DNA of 40,259 nucleotides from an uncultured Clostridia bacterium (GCA_934663625.1 CAKUKP010000014.1:1-40259); one strand, 5' to 3'. Counted from the stretch's first letter, positions 23,703 through 32,136 are shown. Numbers and translations: made by a program. Notes: generated from the letters alone by a model not told the origin.

Positions 23703-23738
23703 AAGCGGCTGTGAGAATTCCGTTTCTCACAGCCGCTT
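23703..23738 (-). terminator. Terminator between convergent genes (minus-strand CorC operon)
   Basis: AAGCGGCTGTGAGAA and TTCTCACAGCCGCTT form a perfect 15-bp stem; on the minus strand it is followed by GTTGTTTTGTTTT. It also lies 11 bp after the plus-strand gene and may stop both. Its core resembles the hairpin at 40092-40118. Confidence 0.9.
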
Positions 23739-23756
23739 TCAGGTTGGCAAAAAGCT

Positions 23757-25019
23757 TTATTCTTCTTCGTTTTTTTCTTCGGGCGGCAGCTTTTCCACGC
23801 GAACCTCCAGCGCGCGGCGCTTTTCGGCCTTTTCGACGGTAACGCGCAGGTTGTTGGATACGAAGCTGTCCCCCGCCTTTGCAAATCTGCCGAGCTCTTC
23901 CTGAACCCAGCCGTTCACGGTTACGGGATCATATTCCTTATGAATATCGAACAGCTCCAGCATATCATCCAGATTCGCGCCGCCGTCCACCAGATAGCTT
24001 CCGTCCGGCAGCTGGCGATATTCTTCGACGACCTCATCATGCTCATCCCAGATTTCGCCGACCAGTTCTTCCAGAATATCTTCCATCGTCACGATTCCCT
24101 GAACGCCGTCGTATTCATCCACGACCACCGCCATGTGCGTCTTGGACTTCTGGAACAGCTTCAAAAGATCCGAAACCTTCGTATTCTGCATCACGAACGT
24201 GGGCGTCGCCATCATTTCGCGCAGCGGCATGCTGCCGCGGTTGATGAAGAAATCCTTTTCATGCAGTATGCCCACGATGTTATCCACCGTTTCCTGATAC
24301 ACGGGCAGGCGCGAATAGCCGCTCTGCTTGAACGCATCGGCGATTTCATCATCGCTCGCATCCAGTTCGATCGCCTGCAGATCCACGCGCGGGGTCAGAA
24401 TTTCTTCTACGTCCACATCGGTAAATTCGATGGCGGAGCGGATCAGTTCGCTCTCGTGCGCATCGATTTCGCCCTCGCTCTCCGCTTCCTCAACGATGGT
24501 GATCAGTTCCTCTTCGGTAAAGCCGCGATCCTCGCCGGGCTTGACCACGCGGCATACGAGGCGCTGCCACGCGCCGAGCAGGAAGTTCAGCGGGGTAAAC
24601 AGCAAAACCAGCAGGTTCAGCAGCGGATATACCCGCATCGCCAGCGCTTCCGCATGATCCTTCGCGATGTTTTTGGGTGTAACCTCGCCGCAGATCAGCA
24701 CGACGATGGTGATCACGACTGTCGACAGCGTCACGCCCTTCTCACCCAGCCAGCGAACAAACAGCACCGTGCTCAACGAAGCCGACAGGATATTTACAAT
24801 GTTATTGCCAATCAGGATCGTAGATAAAAGCTTATCGTACTGCTCGGCCAGCTTCAGAACGTTTTCCGCGCGGCGGTTTCCATCCGAAGCCATGCGCTTC
24901 AAGCGCACGATGTTCATCGATGTATACGCCGTTTCCGACGCGGAGAAAAAAGCAGAACAGATTACCAGAATAACTATCGCAATGATCGTTGATATATTGC
25001 CCGTGTCCATTGCGGACAT
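23757..25019 (-). CDS. CNNM/CBS-domain membrane protein (hemolysin C / CorC family)
   Basis: The 420-residue protein has an N-terminal CNNM membrane domain (about 8-190) with the family blocks FFSASETAYTSMN, ILIGNNIVNILSASLSTV and CGEVTPKNIA, then EEELITIVEEAESEGEI, a CBS pair (about 205-330: EILTPRVDLQAIE, SRLPVYQETVDNIVGILHEK, MAVVVDEYDGVQGIVTMEDI) and a C-terminal CorC_HlyC domain (YDPVTVNGWVQEELG). Members transport or regulate Mg2+ or Co2+ and bind adenine nucleotides through CBS domains. The hemolysin name is historical. GAGGAG precedes the start. It follows the zinc-ribbon gene by 51 bp on the same strand and ends at a strong terminator. Confidence 0.93.
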   Translation of the reverse strand: MSAMDTGNISTIIAIVILVICSAFFSASETAYTSMNIVRLKRMASDGNRRAENVLKLAEQYDKLLSTILIGNNIVNILSASLSTVLFVRWLGEKGVTLSTVVITIVVLICGEVTPKNIAKDHAEALAMRVYPLLNLLVLLFTPLNFLLGAWQRLVCRVVKPGEDRGFTEEELITIVEEAESEGEIDAHESELIRSAIEFTDVDVEEILTPRVDLQAIELDASDDEIADAFKQSGYSRLPVYQETVDNIVGILHEKDFFINRGSMPLREMMATPTFVMQNTKVSDLLKLFQKSKTHMAVVVDEYDGVQGIVTMEDILEELVGEIWDEHDEVVEEYRQLPDGSYLVDGGANLDDMLELFDIHKEYDPVTVNGWVQEELGRFAKAGDSFVSNNLRVTVEKAEKRRALEVRVEKLPPEEKNEEE

Positions 25020-25070
25020 TCACACTCCTCTGTCTATATGGATATGTCGTTTGGATTCGGATTGTGCATC

Positions 25071-25418
25071 TCAATCCTGTGCAGGATAAAATTCATTCAG
25101 CGCGCGCATGATTTCTTCGTCCTCGCCGAAGATGTTGATGATCGCTTCGCGGCTCTTTTCCAGCGCGGCAAAGGGCACATAGAAGCGATAGTTCTCACGC
25201 ATCATACCAGTGGACAGCGACAGCGCGCCGCCGAGCGTACCCAGCTTGCTGTATGGAATGCCGGTATCCTCCAAAATCGGCTCCACCAGCATCGCCTGAA
25301 TCGCGGATAGCTCCATCAGAAGCACCGGTTCATTGTCCTCCGGTTCATATAGGCGGCGCCAATTTCCGCAAATCGGGCATTCGTCCTTGCAGATTACATG
25401 ACATTTTCTGCAAATCAT
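25071..25418 (-). CDS. Zinc-ribbon plus DUF2007-like small protein
   Basis: The 115-residue protein begins MICRKCHVICKDECPICGN, a zinc ribbon with CxxC pairs (Cys3/6 and Cys14/17). The rest (about 40-110: LMELSAIQAMLVEPILEDTG, YSKLGTLGG, YRFYVPFAALEKSREAI) resembles the DUF2007 putative signal-transducing domain. The function is unknown. The start at 25418 has GAGGTGAT 8 nt upstream; the in-frame start at 25448 lies in the promoter region. A TATAAT is at 25445-25440 with no good -35. It is probably co-transcribed with the CorC-type gene. Confidence 0.75.
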   Translation of the reverse strand: MICRKCHVICKDECPICGNWRRLYEPEDNEPVLLMELSAIQAMLVEPILEDTGIPYSKLGTLGGALSLSTGMMRENYRFYVPFAALEKSREAIINIFGEDEEIMRALNEFYPAQD

Positions 25419-25439
25419 GCCAATCACCTCATTTTTTCC

Positions 25440-25445
25440 ATTATA
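25440..25445 (-). promoter_or_regulatory. -10 element before the zinc-ribbon gene
   Basis: TATAAT on the minus strand, 22 bp before the start codon, without a convincing -35 at 16-18 bp. Confidence 0.4.
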
Positions 25446-25488
25446 CACAGCATATGTTAAACAAGTGTGAATTATCGATCACAAAAAA

Positions 25489-25521
25489 CTGATATTTCCA
25501 TGCATGTCGTTTAAATATCAG
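25489..25521. repeat. AT-rich inverted repeat in the gap behind the E1 gene
   Basis: CTGATATTT and AAATATCAG (9 bp) around a 15-nt loop, located between the E1 terminator and the zinc-ribbon promoter. Possibly an upstream regulatory site for the zinc-ribbon/CorC operon. Confidence 0.35.
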
Positions 25522-25529
25522 AAATATCA

Positions 25530-25555
25530 AACGGCGGCTGTTTCCAGCCGCCGTT
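25530..25555 (-). terminator. Terminator of the 2-oxoacid dehydrogenase operon
   Basis: AACGGCGGCTG and CAGCCGCCGTT form a perfect 11-bp stem with a 4-nt loop; on the minus strand TTTGATATTTC follows. It lies 18 bp behind the E1 stop codon. Confidence 0.8.
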
Positions 25556-25573
25556 CATTACGATTAGATTTAA

Positions 25574-28042
25574 TTATACGCCCTTGCTTTCTCTGCGGAG
25601 CTTTTCTTCGGTGCCCTGCTTGGTCACGCGTACATGACCCGGCAGCGGAACAATCTTTGCATCGATCGCATCCAGAATCCAGCTCGGCTGCGGGAAGAAG
25701 GCTTCTTCCAGCTCGTGCGCGGGGGTGATCCAGTTGCGGGAAGCAACCACGACCGGCGGCGCATCCAGCTCGTCGAACGCCATTTCGGTTACGTTGCGCG
25801 CGATTTCGGAAGCGAAGGAGCCGCGCTCGCATGCATCGGTCACGATGACCAGGCGGCCGGTCTTCTTCACGGATTCGATCACGGTTTCATAATCGAAGGG
25901 AACCAGCGTGCGCGCATCGATGATTTCCGCATCCATGCCGTACTTTTCCTTCAGTTCATCGGCGGCCTTCAGCGCGCGATACAGCACAGCGCCCATGGTC
26001 AGAATGGTGATATCTTTGCCTTCGCGCTTCACATCGGCCTTGCCGAAGGGGATCTCGTAATACTCTGCCGGTACGCCGCCCTGATGGAACTGCTCGCCGA
26101 CGTCGTAGATACGCTGGGATTCGAAGAACACCACGGGATCGGTGCCGGACAGTGCGGTCGCCATCAGACCCTTCGCATCGTAGGGCGTCGCCGGGAAGGC
26201 GATCTTCAGTCCCGGAATGTGCGCGGTCAGGCTCGTCCAGTCCTGAGAATGCTGCGCGCCGTACTTGGAACCGACGGATACGCGCAGGGTGACGGGCATC
26301 TTGATGATGTCCGCGGACATGGCCTGCCACTTCGCCATCTGGTTGAATACTTCGTCGCCGGCGCAGCCCAGGAAGTCGCAGTACATCAGCTCGACCAGCG
26401 CGCGGCCGCCCGCCATGGCGTAGCCGACTGCGGAGCCGACGATTGCGGATTCGGAAATCGGGCTGTTGAACAGGCGATGATACGGCAGCGCCTCAGTCAG
26501 TCCGCGGTATACCGCGAACGCGCCGCCCCAGTCGCGCACGTCTTCGCCGTAGGTCACGAGGGTCGCATCCTTGTAGAAGCGATCCACGATCGCCTCGAAC
26601 AGACCGTCGCGCAGCTGATATACCTTGTTCTTGGATACCAGCTTGCCATCCTTATCGAAGCCCCAGCGTTCCTTCTTGGCAATCGCCTGAACGCGCGGGA
26701 TTTCTTCCATGGGGATGTTTACATCGGGCTTCGCATCGGAGAAAGCTTCGACGTGGCCGTTGGTGAACATCATATCGGCGATGGCGTCGGGATCCGCGGT
26801 CAGATCCATGCGCGGAGAAATCTTTTCATCGATCGCCAGCTTGAAGTTGCGGAAGTTGGTTTCCTTTACGTGGGCAACGATCTTATCCAGCTCTTCTTCG
26901 GTCGCTACGCCCGCTTCCAGCAGCTGCTTGCGGTAGGCAACGATCGGATCCTGCGCCTTCCACGCTTCGATTTCTTCCTGCGTGCGGTAGGAGGAGCTGT
27001 CCGACGGAGAATGGCCGCAGAAGCGATAGGTAACGACGTCCAGCAGCACCGGACCCTTGCCTTCTTCGGCGATCTTCTTCTTGCGGGAATATGCTTCGAT
27101 CACGGCCAGCGGATTGAAGCCGTCTACGCGCTCGGCGTTCAGCTGGTTGGGGTTGAAGCCCGCGCCCATGCGCGCCGGGAAATCATAGCCCATGGTTTCA
27201 CCGCGGGTCTGGCCGCCCATGCCGTACTGGTTGTTGTTGATGTTGAAGATAACCGGCAGGCCGCCCTTCATTTCATCGCTCCACAGCTCGGTCAGCTGAC
27301 CCATGCCCGCCATATTCAGCGCTTCCAGCACGGGGCCGCGTCCGAGGGAACCATCGCCGATGTTGGCGACGACAACGCCGCTCTTGCGGTTTACGCGCTT
27401 ATACAGCGCCGCGCCCATCGCAATCGTGCCGCTGCCGCCGACGATGGCGTTGTTGGGCATGATGCCGAAGGGGGTAAAGAAGGTATGCATCGATCCGCCC
27501 AGACCGCGGTTGAAGCCGGTTTCACGGGCGAAGATTTCCGCCATCGCGCCGTAGAGCAGGAAATCGATCGCCAGATCCTTTACGGTTTCATGATCGAACT
27601 TTTCTACGACCGCCAGCGTCTTGCCGCCGAGGAAGCTCTTCATGATGCTCATCAGTTCATCATCGGAAAGCTTTTCGATCGCGGAAAGGCCCTTGGCGAG
27701 AATATCGGAATGCGCGCGGTGGGAACCGAAGGTAAGATCGTTTACGTCCAGATGGAACGCCTGGCCGACTGCGGCGGCTTCCTGGCCGATGGACAGATGC
27801 GCCGGACCGGGATGGTTGTAGGCTACGCCGTTGTACTTGCCGTTGATCTTGATTTCATTGATCATGGTTTCGAACTCACGCAGGGTCAGCATATCGCGAT
27901 AGATATTGATAAACTGTTCCGTGGTGAAGTTGCCCAGCTCGTCCTTAACGGTCTTCTGATACTGGTTGCAGGGAATATCCTCAAAATGGATCATTCCGGG
28001 CTTACGCATCTCATTCGGATCTACGAAAAGCTGCTTGGACAT
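25574..28042 (-). CDS. Thiamine-diphosphate-dependent 2-oxoacid/acetoin dehydrogenase E1, alpha and beta subunits fused
   Basis: The 822-residue protein joins an E1 alpha (about 40-450) to an E1 beta (about 480-815). In the alpha part are HPGPAHLSIGQEAA, RGLGGSMHTF and the ThDP motif GDGS (229-232) to NNNQYG (269-274), then FCGHSPSDSSSYR. The beta part has TYGEDVRDWGGAFAVYRGL, SPISESAIVGSAVGYAMAGG, YGAQHSQDWTSL and IDARTLVPFDYETV. It would decarboxylate a 2-oxo acid (or cleave acetoin) and acylate the lipoyl domains of E2. Most relatives are two separate subunits. There is also an extra helical stretch of about 40-45 residues between HRAHSDILAKG and AEIFARETGF. AGAGGAG precedes ATG 28042. The substrate cannot be decided from sequence. 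Confidence 0.9.
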   Translation of the reverse strand: MSKQLFVDPNEMRKPGMIHFEDIPCNQYQKTVKDELGNFTTEQFINIYRDMLTLREFETMINEIKINGKYNGVAYNHPGPAHLSIGQEAAAVGQAFHLDVNDLTFGSHRAHSDILAKGLSAIEKLSDDELMSIMKSFLGGKTLAVVEKFDHETVKDLAIDFLLYGAMAEIFARETGFNRGLGGSMHTFFTPFGIMPNNAIVGGSGTIAMGAALYKRVNRKSGVVVANIGDGSLGRGPVLEALNMAGMGQLTELWSDEMKGGLPVIFNINNNQYGMGGQTRGETMGYDFPARMGAGFNPNQLNAERVDGFNPLAVIEAYSRKKKIAEEGKGPVLLDVVTYRFCGHSPSDSSSYRTQEEIEAWKAQDPIVAYRKQLLEAGVATEEELDKIVAHVKETNFRNFKLAIDEKISPRMDLTADPDAIADMMFTNGHVEAFSDAKPDVNIPMEEIPRVQAIAKKERWGFDKDGKLVSKNKVYQLRDGLFEAIVDRFYKDATLVTYGEDVRDWGGAFAVYRGLTEALPYHRLFNSPISESAIVGSAVGYAMAGGRALVELMYCDFLGCAGDEVFNQMAKWQAMSADIIKMPVTLRVSVGSKYGAQHSQDWTSLTAHIPGLKIAFPATPYDAKGLMATALSGTDPVVFFESQRIYDVGEQFHQGGVPAEYYEIPFGKADVKREGKDITILTMGAVLYRALKAADELKEKYGMDAEIIDARTLVPFDYETVIESVKKTGRLVIVTDACERGSFASEIARNVTEMAFDELDAPPVVVASRNWITPAHELEEAFFPQPSWILDAIDAKIVPLPGHVRVTKQGTEEKLRRESKGV

Positions 28043-28087
28043 GGTTATGCACTCCTCTACTTATTATTTTATCCTTGGCGTTGATCC

Positions 28088-30076
28088 TCAGCCCTTGGCG
28101 AGAATCAGATTGAAGTTTTCCAGATTGTTCTTCAGATCGCGCAGGAACTTGCTCGCCGGCGTGCCGTCCATCGCGCGATGGTCGTAGCTCAGGGACAGGT
28201 TCATGCTGGGATATACCTTGATTTCGCCGTTTACCACGCGGAACGCATCCTTCATGGCGCAAACGCCCAGAATGCCCACCTGCGGCGGATTCACAACGGG
28301 GGTGAAGCTTTCGATGCCCAGAGAGCCGATGTTGGTTACGGTGAAGGAAGCGCCCTTCAGGTAATCGGGCTTGATCTTGCCTTCCTTGCATTCCTTCGCC
28401 AGCTTCTTGGCGGTATCGGACAGCTGCTTCAGGCTCATCTTATCGGCGTTGAAGATCGTGGGCACCATCAGGCCGCGATCGGTATCCACCGCCATGCCCA
28501 GATGCACGCCGCGGAAGTACTTCATCGTCTTGCCATCGTCCACGAGGTTTGCGTTCATGGCGCGATGCTCCGGCATGGTCAGCGTGCGGGCAACCACGTA
28601 CATGATGATATCGTTGATGGAGATCTTTTCCATACCGAAGGCTTCGCCCTTCGCCTTGTAGAGAGCGCGCGCCGCCTTGATTTCGGTGCAGTCGTAGGAC
28701 AGGTTGTGGGTCAGCTGCGCCATGGTGGACAGGCTGGTCACCATCGCCTTCGCGATCACCTTGCGCATGTTGGTCATGGGCTCGGTGTAGCTGTCGTCCA
28801 CGGGCTCGCCCAGCGCAACCGCCGCCACAGGCGCTTCCGCCGCTGCGGGCTTGGCTTCCGCCTTCGCTGCGGGCGCCGCTTCCGCCTTTGCCGCGCCGAT
28901 GATCTTGCCGGCGTCGATCAGCGCCTGCACATCGCGTTCGATCACGCGGCCATCGGGGCCGGTGCCGACCGCCTGAGAAAGATCGGCGTGCGCCTTATCC
29001 GCCAGCGCCTTGGCGCGCGGAGAAATCTTCAGCTTGCCGACGCATACGGGCTCTTCTTCCACTTCCACGAATTCCGCGATTTCGGGATTGCCATCCTCGG
29101 TGGGACGGAACTGTTCGAAATCATCGCCGGGATTGCCGATGACGCACACGTTGTACAGGCAGGGTACATCGTCGCCATCCTCGAAGAAGTTCGCCAGCAG
29201 CGTGCCCGCCACTTCCGCCTTTTCTTCGAAGGACGCCTTATCGGTTTCGTAGGTGAACAGCACATCGCCGATTTCCACCTTGTCGCCGGGCTTCTTTACA
29301 AATTCATTGATAACGCAGCTTTCCACGGTGTTGCCCTGACGCGGCATGATCACCGGTACGGCGTTGCCCTTGTACGCCTTCACCTTCTTCGTCGCCGGTG
29401 CGGCGGCAGCAGCTGCCGGTGCGGCTTCTTCGATGACAGGGTTGCCATCCTCGGTGGGACGGAACTGTTCGAAATCATCGCCGGGGTTGCCGATCACGCA
29501 TACGTTGTACAGGCAGGGCACATCGTCGCCCTCCTCGAAGAAGTTCGCCAGCAGCGTACCCGCCACCTTCGCTTCCTCTTCGAAGGACGCCTTATCGGTT
29601 TCATAGGTAAACAGCACATCGCCGATTTCCACCTTATCGCCGGGGTGCTTTTTGAATTCATTGATGACGCAGCTTTCCACGGTGTTGCCCTGACGCGGCA
29701 TGATCACCGGCACGGCGTTGCCCTTGTACGCCTTTGCGGGCGCTGTCTTTGCGGCGGGCGCAGCGGCTGCGGGCGCGGCCTGCGCCGCGGGTTCGGGATT
29801 GCCATCCTCGGTGGGACGGAACTGTTCAAAACTTTCGCCGGGGTTACCGATCACGCACACGTTGTACAGGCAGGGTACATCGTCGCCCTCCTCAAAGAAA
29901 TAGCCCAGCAGCGTGCCCGCTGCCTTCGCTTCCTCTTCAAAAGAGGCCTTATCGGTTTCATAGGTGAACAGCACGTCGCCGATTTCTACCTTGTCGCCGG
30001 GGTGCTTTCTGATTTCGTTGATGACGCAGCTTTCAACGGTATTGCCCTGACGGGGCATAATGACTGGAACTGCCAT
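28088..30076 (-). CDS. Dihydrolipoamide acyltransferase E2 with three lipoyl domains
   Basis: The 662-residue protein has three near-identical lipoyl domains (residues 2-93, 121-213, 239-331), each with the lipoylation site ETDKASFE (Lys43, 162, 280), joined by Ala/Pro-rich linkers. An E1/E3-binding domain follows (KISPRAKALADKAHADLSQA, about 349-388), and the catalytic domain ends with the active-site motif SYDHRAMDG. It would be the core of a 2-oxoacid or acetoin dehydrogenase complex. ATG 30076 (MAVPVIMPRQ) is preceded by GGGAGG at 11 nt; the TTG at 30082 is less likely. E1 follows 45 bp downstream. No dihydrolipoamide dehydrogenase (E3) gene is in the window. Confidence 0.93.
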   Translation of the reverse strand: MAVPVIMPRQGNTVESCVINEIRKHPGDKVEIGDVLFTYETDKASFEEEAKAAGTLLGYFFEEGDDVPCLYNVCVIGNPGESFEQFRPTEDGNPEPAAQAAPAAAAPAAKTAPAKAYKGNAVPVIMPRQGNTVESCVINEFKKHPGDKVEIGDVLFTYETDKASFEEEAKVAGTLLANFFEEGDDVPCLYNVCVIGNPGDDFEQFRPTEDGNPVIEEAAPAAAAAAPATKKVKAYKGNAVPVIMPRQGNTVESCVINEFVKKPGDKVEIGDVLFTYETDKASFEEKAEVAGTLLANFFEDGDDVPCLYNVCVIGNPGDDFEQFRPTEDGNPEIAEFVEVEEEPVCVGKLKISPRAKALADKAHADLSQAVGTGPDGRVIERDVQALIDAGKIIGAAKAEAAPAAKAEAKPAAAEAPVAAVALGEPVDDSYTEPMTNMRKVIAKAMVTSLSTMAQLTHNLSYDCTEIKAARALYKAKGEAFGMEKISINDIIMYVVARTLTMPEHRAMNANLVDDGKTMKYFRGVHLGMAVDTDRGLMVPTIFNADKMSLKQLSDTAKKLAKECKEGKIKPDYLKGASFTVTNIGSLGIESFTPVVNPPQVGILGVCAMKDAFRVVNGEIKVYPSMNLSLSYDHRAMDGTPASKFLRDLKNNLENFNLILAKG
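29084..29362 (-). repeat. Lipoyl-domain repeat unit 3
   Basis: DNA for residues 239-331 of the E2. It shares long identical runs with units 1 and 2; main changes are in the KKPGDK, EEKAEV and FEDGDD segments. Confidence 0.85.
29438..29716 (-). repeat. Lipoyl-domain repeat unit 2
   Basis: DNA for residues 121-213 of the E2. Nearly identical to unit 1 in the lipoylation-site half and to unit 3 in the ANFFE half. Confidence 0.85.
29798..30073 (-). repeat. Lipoyl-domain repeat unit 1
   Basis: DNA for residues 2-93 of the E2. It carries its own variants (EIRKHPG, LLGYFFEEG, GESFEQ), so it is the most diverged of the three. Confidence 0.85.
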
Positions 30077-30146
30077 ATGCAATGCATCCTCCCGTTTCTA
30101 AAATGTAGTAACTATGGTGCTAACATGGGTCTTTGGGTCGTTATCA

Positions 30147-30169
30147 GGTTATATAACTTCTATATAACC
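30147..30169. promoter_or_regulatory. Palindromic operator downstream of the E2-E1 promoter
   Basis: GGTTATATA and TATATAACC (9-bp perfect arms) around ACTTC. On the minus strand it begins about 12 bp downstream of the -10 of the E2-E1 operon, so a bound repressor would block initiation. The regulator is not in the window. Confidence 0.6.
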
Positions 30170-30180
30170 CGTATGCTTTT

Positions 30181-30209
30181 ATTTTATCAGCGTGGATACA
30201 AAGAATCAA
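30181..30209 (-). promoter_or_regulatory. Promoter of the E2-E1 operon
   Basis: TTGATT (30209-30204), 17 bp, TAAAAT (30186-30181) on the minus strand. The leader to the E2 start is about 98 nt. Confidence 0.7.
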
Positions 30210-30235
30210 TACTTGAACACTGATTTTTTGAATCC

Positions 30236-30251
30236 TTAACATCTCTTAACA
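30236..30251 (+). promoter_or_regulatory. Two TTAACA repeats (possible Pho-box-like site)
   Basis: TTAACA at 30236-30241 and 30246-30251, a 10-bp period. B. subtilis PhoP binds TTAACA-like repeats with about 5-bp spacers, and a PhoB/PhoR-like pair and a phosphate transporter gene follow. However, the site lies about 90 bp before the likely nptA start, further than usual. Confidence 0.35.
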
Positions 30252-30301
30252 ATGCATTCCGGCAGAAAACGACCTTACAAACCCTTGATCTTTCTCCGAT
30301 A

Positions 30302-30337
30302 TTGGATTTGATCTGTTTTCGGTACAATGGACATAAT
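30302..30337 (+). promoter_or_regulatory. Putative promoter of the Na/Pi cotransporter gene
   Basis: Two overlapping readings: TTGATC (30308-30313), 18 bp, CATAAT (30332-30337), or TTGGAT (30302-30307), 15 bp, TACAAT (30323-30328). Neither is strong, which fits an activated promoter. Confidence 0.4.
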
Positions 30338-30360
30338 GAGTGAGGAAAGAGGGAGAATGC

Positions 30361-32136
30361 ATGAGTATATTTGACGTGCTTACAATGCTTGGGGGGCTGA
30401 GCCTGTTCCTGTTCGGCATGACGCTGATGGGACAGGCGCTGGAGCGCCGCGCGGGCGGCAGCCTGAAGGCGATTCTGGGAAGGCTGACCGATGGCAAGAT
30501 CGCAGGTCTGCTGACCGGTCTTGCCGTGACGGCGGTAATTCAATCCTCGTCCGCCACCACCGTAATGGTGGTCGGCTTCGTCAATTCGGGGATCATGACG
30601 CTCAAGCAATCGATCAACGTAATCATGGGCGCAAACATCGGCACCACGGTGACGGCGTGGATTTTGAGCCTGAGCGGCATTCAGGGCAGCAATATCTTCG
30701 TTCAGCTGCTCAAGCCGTCCTCCTTTACGCCGGTGCTGGCGGTAATCGGCGTCATTCTGTACATGTTTACAAAGAGCAGCCGCAAAAAGGACACCGGCAT
30801 GATCCTGCTGGGCTTTGCAACGCTGATGTTCGGCATGGAAACCATGACCGGCGCGGTGAGCGGTCTGCGGAACGTTCCGTCCTTCCAGCAATTGTTCGTT
30901 CTCTTCCAGAATCCGATTCTCGGCGTTCTGGCGGGCGCGATTCTGACCGGCATCATTCAATCCTCCTCCGCCTCCGTCGGTATTCTGCAGGCGCTGGCGG
31001 CGACCGGTCAGGTGACCTTCGGCGCGGCGGTGCCGATCATCATGGGGCAGAACATCGGCACCTGCGTTACGGCGCTGATTTCCTCCGTGGGCACGAACCG
31101 CAACGCGCGCCGCGCGGCGCTGGTGCATCTGATGTTCAATATCATCGGCACGGTGGTCTGGCTGAGCGTATTCGTTCTGATCAAGGCGATCTTTGCACCC
31201 GCGATTCTGAACGAGAGCGCCACGCTCTCCGGCATCGCTATCGTGCATACCTCGTTCAACATGGGCTGCACGGTATTGATGCTGCCCGCTTCCGATCTGC
31301 TGGAAGCGCTGGTCAAGCGCATCGTGCCGGATGCAAAGGGCTCGGATATGACCTCCGAGCTGGACGATCGTCTGCTCAACACGCCGCCGATCGCGCTGGA
31401 AAAGTGCCGTCTGACCACGATCGCCATGGCGGAGGACGCCGTGGGCGCGATGAAGGACGCATTGCGCTGCATCGATTCGTATGGGCCGCAGCTGGCTGCC
31501 AGCGTTCGGGCGCGCGAGGAGCATTCCGACCATTACGAGGATGTGCTCGGCACCTATCTTGTAAAGCTGTCCAGCCGCCAGATCGATGAGCGCGACAGCG
31601 CCGAAGCCGCCGCGCTGCTCAAGAGCATCGGCGATTTCGAACGCATTTCGGATCACGCCGTGAACCTGATCGATTCGATCGAGGAAATCCGCGAAAAGAA
31701 GATTTCGTTTACCGATGATGCGCGCCGCGAGCTGCGCACGATGAGCGCCGCCGTCGATGAAATTCTGGATCTTGCGTTTGAAGCGTTCCGTTCCCGCGAT
31801 GTGGATAACGCGCACAACATCGAACCGCTGGAGCAGGTAATCGATCATCTGAAGGACAGCCTGCGCACGCACCACATCGCGCGGATGCAGGCGGGCCATT
31901 GCTCCATTCTGGCGGGCTTTGTCTGGAGCGACATCATCACCGATCTGGAGCGCGTATCCGACCATTGCTCCAACATCGGCGGCTGCGTGATCGATATTGC
32001 GGAAAACAATCTGAATCTGCATGAATCGCTGAAGCGCGCGCAGTCCGAGGATGCGCTCTATCAGCGCACGTACCGCGCCTATTCCGCCAAGTATGCGCTG
32101 CCGGAGCCCGCACAGGCGGCATCGGAACGCCGGTAA
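30361..32136 (+). CDS. Na+/phosphate cotransporter (NptA/YjbB type) with PhoU-like tail
   Basis: The 591-residue protein has an N-terminal glycine-rich membrane start (GGLSLFLFGMTLMG), two inverted NaPi cotransport repeats, each with the hallmark QSSSAT or QSSSAS motif (AVIQSSSATTVMVVGF and GIIQSSSASVGILQAL), and MGANIGTT / MGQNIGTC. A C-terminal cytoplasmic PhoU-like helical domain (about 345-560: ALRCIDSYGP, FERISDHAVNLIDSI, DLERVSDHCSNIG) follows. It would move phosphate with sodium, with the PhoU-like part controlling activity. ATG 30361 with AGGGAG is chosen over the upstream start at 30340. A PhoB/PhoR-like pair follows 81 bp downstream on the same strand. Confidence 0.92.
   Translation: MSIFDVLTMLGGLSLFLFGMTLMGQALERRAGGSLKAILGRLTDGKIAGLLTGLAVTAVIQSSSATTVMVVGFVNSGIMTLKQSINVIMGANIGTTVTAWILSLSGIQGSNIFVQLLKPSSFTPVLAVIGVILYMFTKSSRKKDTGMILLGFATLMFGMETMTGAVSGLRNVPSFQQLFVLFQNPILGVLAGAILTGIIQSSSASVGILQALAATGQVTFGAAVPIIMGQNIGTCVTALISSVGTNRNARRAALVHLMFNIIGTVVWLSVFVLIKAIFAPAILNESATLSGIAIVHTSFNMGCTVLMLPASDLLEALVKRIVPDAKGSDMTSELDDRLLNTPPIALEKCRLTTIAMAEDAVGAMKDALRCIDSYGPQLAASVRAREEHSDHYEDVLGTYLVKLSSRQIDERDSAEAAALLKSIGDFERISDHAVNLIDSIEEIREKKISFTDDARRELRTMSAAVDEILDLAFEAFRSRDVDNAHNIEPLEQVIDHLKDSLRTHHIARMQAGHCSILAGFVWSDIITDLERVSDHCSNIGGCVIDIAENNLNLHESLKRAQSEDALYQRTYRAYSAKYALPEPAQAASERR

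Noticed and set aside
25634..28084. 816-codon open frame on the plus strand opposite the E1 gene
   Set aside because: It mirrors the E1 coding sequence in the opposite frame, lacks a domain pattern and ribosome site, and is explained by high GC codon usage.
29084..30073. Repeat array as possible CRISPR
   Set aside because: The repeats are ~280-bp coding units for lipoyl domains, not short repeats with unique spacers.
28178..30223. 681-codon open frame opposite the E2 gene
   Set aside because: Antisense to a clear triple-lipoyl E2; its repeats are only the reverse of the lipoyl repeats.
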